In this document: positions 60,534-64,000 of the stretch, piece after piece | Numbering within the stretch: position 1 is the stretch's first letter | How the letters are laid out: each line of letters opens with the position of its first letter | Assembly (NCBI GenBank): GCA_964058845.1 | Contig: CAXKVR010000003.1 | Coordinates: 347,501-411,500, forward strand | Source: Carex sylvatica | Lineage: Eukaryota > Streptophyta > Magnoliopsida > Poales > Cyperaceae | Direction: 5' to 3' | DNA length: 64,000 bases | Position numbers and translations under genes: made by a program | The notes under the pieces: generated by a model | The model's database searches: none | What the model was told of the DNA's origin: nothing | Seen by the model: the letters and a program-made list of their open reading frames with translations, nothing else

Positions 60534-62815
60534 TTTTTGGAGCATAAAGAAGATGAAACTAAATGTAATTAATTAAACAGTATTCTACAATAAGCAATCA
60601 AAAGTGATAATCCCAGTTACTTATTAAATTAATACTCAATTTCATTATGTAAATTACAAACTACAAAAATTAACAATCTAATTTAATATTAGTAGTTTTA
60701 GATGGAAAAATAGATATGAGATTAATCGGGTTGACTTATAAGTATAACAAATATTAAAGTAACTTCTATTCTAGTGATGAATGAAAATGAGTTAGACATC
60801 TTTACTATAAAATTTAATAGACAAAATTACAAATTTTCAATTTATGAAAATGACTTAGCCATCTTTACAAATTTTGTCTCTGGTCAGTCTATATTTCCTC
60901 ATGTAGACAAAATATTTGTTTCTGCTACTTGTCGTTTTTCATTGTAAGATTCTTAAGATAATAGAAACAGTGTAAATTTTTAAATTGAAAAATGTTAGTG
61001 TAATATTATTTGCGTTCAAATTTTAATGTAAGTTACTTTATTATATAAGTTAATTTATTATTATGTATATAACTGCTTAGGTCACTCTTCTATGCTTTTA
61101 TATCAATTTTGTCCTTATTGGCGTTCAATTTTTTTTATCAGTCTTTCAAAATGAAAAGAGTTTTCTTACTCAATCAATGAAAAAGAGATTGTTATTTTCA
61201 TAATTAGGTCCGAGTTTCATTTTTTATTTATTTTTTCTTCGAAGTAGATTGTTTTTTCATATATTAGAAATTTAGTAGTTGTGTAATGTGGATTATAATA
61301 TTCTTTTGTCATAACCCTTATAGGTGATTATATAATAATTATATAATTCCTATAATTACTCAACGAGTACTTTGTTCTGCATTTACATGCCTTTTTTTAT
61401 ACTACATTCTTATAGGTCAGCGTGCCGTGCTACCACATTAAAAATCTATTAGATATGCTTCAACGACGAATTCAAACTGTTAAAACTGATCTATCATTAA
61501 TAATGCATTTACATACAAAGATTTAAATTTTTTGAATTTATTTAGTATAAATTCAAGAGGTCAAAATTATAGATTTAAAAGTTAATTTTAATTTATTCAT
61601 TTTTGTATTATTTTTTTGCCGCATGACTTTATACTACATGAATGTAAAAGATTATAAACTATGCATGTAGATATGTATACATCACTCGTGAAGTATACCT
61701 GTTTTAACAATTTGAATTAGTTATTTGAAATCTATTCAATAAGTTTTTCAAGGGGTAGCACGATATGTCACCATGCTATAGGCCTATAGGTAGCATGCAA
61801 TATATATATTTTTGTTATTGAAGAATATTATTCGAATTTAGCTTCCCTCAAATTTTAAATAATTCATTGTTGTAGTTTTTACATTTAAAATATAAAACTA
61901 CAAAATTCTAACATACGATGTGCATCAAATATTGAATTATATTTTTGGATTTGGTAGCCGGTAGCATATATTTTCGTACAGGCAAATCAATACATGATAT
62001 CTTTAGTACGTTAAAGGTGATTATATCTTTTTAGTTTTGGAGTTTTGTCATTTAATTTATTCCGTGAAGAAGATGGAAATCTCTGCCTTTCAAAAGATAT
62101 ATTGTTATCTTGTGTTACATAGTTTAAATCGTGAGATTCAAGTTTGTCATATGTAATATACAAATACAGAAAGCTAATGATATTTATTTAAGTTATTTAT
62201 TTTTAATTATATTTTAATGTAAGTTACTTTATTATATATATAATTGCTTAGGTTATTCATTTATGGTTTTATATCAATTTTGTCTTTATTGTTGTTCAAA
62301 TTTACTTTGGTAGCAGGTAGCATATCTTTTTGGTACAAGCAAATCAATACATTGTAGTACACAAGTCCCACAAGCACAAGAAAGCTGTGTTTTCATTATT
62401 AAGAAGTACGTACACATATTTCCGAGATAAATTGTTAGATTTCGCTCCATTTTTTTTAGAATGGCAACTTTGTATTTTCTTAATCACACGTGTAATGTTC
62501 CATTATACTGCGACTGACTAATGAGTTATTCTACCTACAACAATATTTTTAATACAAATTACATGTTCAATCGTATTGATCGTTTTGTTTTGAAAAAATA
62601 TAGTACAAATGAATATGAGTCGGTTTCCAGCTTCTAAGTATAAATTATTAGTTCATTAGAGACGAAGTCTCGTGTTGCTTCGACCTTTATATTGCTAATT
62701 TTTTTTAATTACAGCAATTATTTAATCATTTTGTGTAATTATATTTTAGTGTGTACAATATTCTTCTAAGTTTTACAAAGAAAACGGGTGTATTTTGTAT
62801 ATAACATTTTTAGTA
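60534..62815. repeat. Decayed copies of repeat family W and related words
   Basis: 60545-60770 matches the 3' extension of family W (GTGATAATCCCAGTTACTTA; AGTAGTTTTAGATGGAAAAA). 61025-61135 and 62218-62352 repeat the words listed for 58.3 kb. No gene is seen. Confidence 0.6.
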
Positions 62816-62889
62816 ACAATGTACGACCCTGGGTCTCTGGGGCAAGACCAAGAATCCTCTCTTCATAGTTATGACTCATGAGCTGTGAT

Positions 62890-63000
62890 AATAATTATCA
62901 CGATTTGGATGAGAAAGTACCATCGGAGGACCAGCTCCAGCGAAGTGGCTCAGTTGTACAAGTGAAACCACCAATGACAAATATCACTATCAAACAAATA
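62890..63000 (-). pseudogene. Tiny LINE-like coding remnant
   Basis: The minus strand reads TEPLRWSWSSDGTFSSKS, like the D/W...DGxFSVKSAY element that precedes the zinc-binding region of plant LINE polymerases, then stops. Too short to be sure. Confidence 0.3.
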
Positions 63001-64000
63001 TTATTAATTGATTGGTTGCGATTCTAAAAACTCAATGCTCTGCGAAATGAATTATCAGTAAGATTCACTCTGCATTCACTATGTCGATTACATATCCCTG
63101 AGTCTTTTTTTCTCCACTGTTATTGGGTGCATTCTATTTACTTATCTACTTCTACACATCTCTTATTAAATCCATGCACATGACCTATTTGATGAAATGC
63201 CTATAGCAGTCTGATACCCTTGTGTTCTGGTCACGTGAAGAACCCCAATACCTGGACCAAAAAAAAATCAGACCAGGCCTCCAATTGAAGAGCCCATTAC
63301 GAATTGTCAGGACAGAGTTATTAATGAGGCCTATAAACCTACCAGCCAACATCATTTCTCAATCCTGGGCCCCTTTAAACACCCCTTATTTTAGGAATTG
63401 AAAATCAACAAATTCAAAATTTAACGGAACTGGAAAAAAAGGAAGAGAGAAGCCTTCCATGTCTAACAAATGTAAGATGAAACAGGTACCAAATGTTAGA
63501 TATAATAACGCGAAAATGTAATTTTTTTTTTCTTCTGACTGAGGAAGAGTGGTACTAAGGTGTTGTATACGTAACTTCATCGTAGAAGATACTGAATCAA
63601 ATCAGATTGTGAACTAAATTAATTGGGTTAGGACAGTCACTACTCAGCAGTTTCAAGAGAGGCACTGAATTAAACCGGACTAGAAACTGAATTAACCAGA
63701 TCGGAACAGTCACCACTCAGAGGTCTCAGTGAAGAGCCGCTAGTGCATAAAGCAGAAAAATGAGAGAGAAGAGAAGTAGAAGAAAGAGAGCACATAAAAC
63801 AAACCCAGCATAAACAATATATAAAGTAAGTAACTATATGTATAACTTGTTCCATCCACTGTTTCATTGTCAAAGAGGATAATAAAAGCTCAAGAGAAGA
63901 TAAGAAAAAATAAACTGCTGGTATTGGAGAATAAAAACTCTCAAAAGGACGATGTGAAGAGCGATGACCAGATCCAAGAAGCGGAAGAATCAAAAAATAG
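63001..64000. other. Right edge of the window, no gene recognised
   Basis: 63670-63993 is open on the minus strand for 107 codons but is Ser/Leu/Phe-rich from a purine-rich plus strand (GAGAGAAGAG, AGAAAGAGAG), with no domain. A direct repeat pairs 63610-63668 (TTAGGACAGTCACTACTCAG) with 63690-63725 (TCGGAACAGTCACCACTCAG). A gene could begin beyond the edge. Confidence 0.45.

Noticed and set aside
1..64000. tRNA, rRNA and organelle-derived insertions
   Set aside because: I looked for tRNA arm patterns and recognised rRNA or plastid gene stretches by eye and found none; a tRNAscan or organelle search would be decisive.
1..64000. Integrated pararetrovirus or other viral copy
   Set aside because: No movement-protein, coat or viral polymerase signature is visible; the polymerase-like fragments fit LINEs.

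Overview
The window is AT-rich, intron-containing plant nuclear DNA. It shows GT-AG introns, two proteins with close Arabidopsis-type relatives, TATA/CT-rich plant promoters, and abundant small inverted-repeat transposons, LTR and LINE debris and microsatellites. Nothing suggests an organelle, bacterium or virus. I cannot fix the species; a flowering plant with a TE-rich genome is as far as the sequence goes.

Layout. (1) 196-3511, minus: a seven-exon gene for a plastid NAD(P)-binding Rossmann protein of the At1g32220 type, with a LINE fragment in intron 1. (2) 3.5-18.3 kb: gene-poor, holding an RNase H-like remnant, a probable Copia solo LTR, two Mutator-type MITEs with 9-bp target duplications, a foldback-element family, long TA/TATG microsatellites, poly-G repeats and a near-perfect palindrome. 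(3) 18761-21930, plus: a four-exon alpha/beta hydrolase of the ABHD17/At1g32190 type with an intact catalytic triad and a cysteine-rich tail. (4) 22-42 kb: no gene seen. It holds three copies of an AT-rich repeat family, a 2.94-kb solo LTR with perfect 5-bp target duplications, direct duplications, and a 950-bp tandem duplication carrying a CACTA-like hairpin end. (5) 42069 to about 46829, minus: an F-box-like gene with a Mutator MITE in an intron. (6) 48088-53486, plus: an eight-exon gene for a 556-residue protein I do not recognise, whose seven introns are all phase 1. (7) 55794-56883, minus: a three-exon unknown gene broken by an exact 86-bp tandem duplication. (8) 57-64 kb: a duplicated block with a hAT-like element, and an alternating minisatellite built from that element's end and its flank.

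The first two recognised genes appear to match close neighbours in Arabidopsis (from memory, At1g32190 and At1g32220), so the left third is probably an ancestral gene pair pushed apart by transposons. The genes do not form an evident pathway. The best candidates for something undescribed are the 556-residue all-phase-1 gene, the broken gene beside it, and the hAT-derived array.
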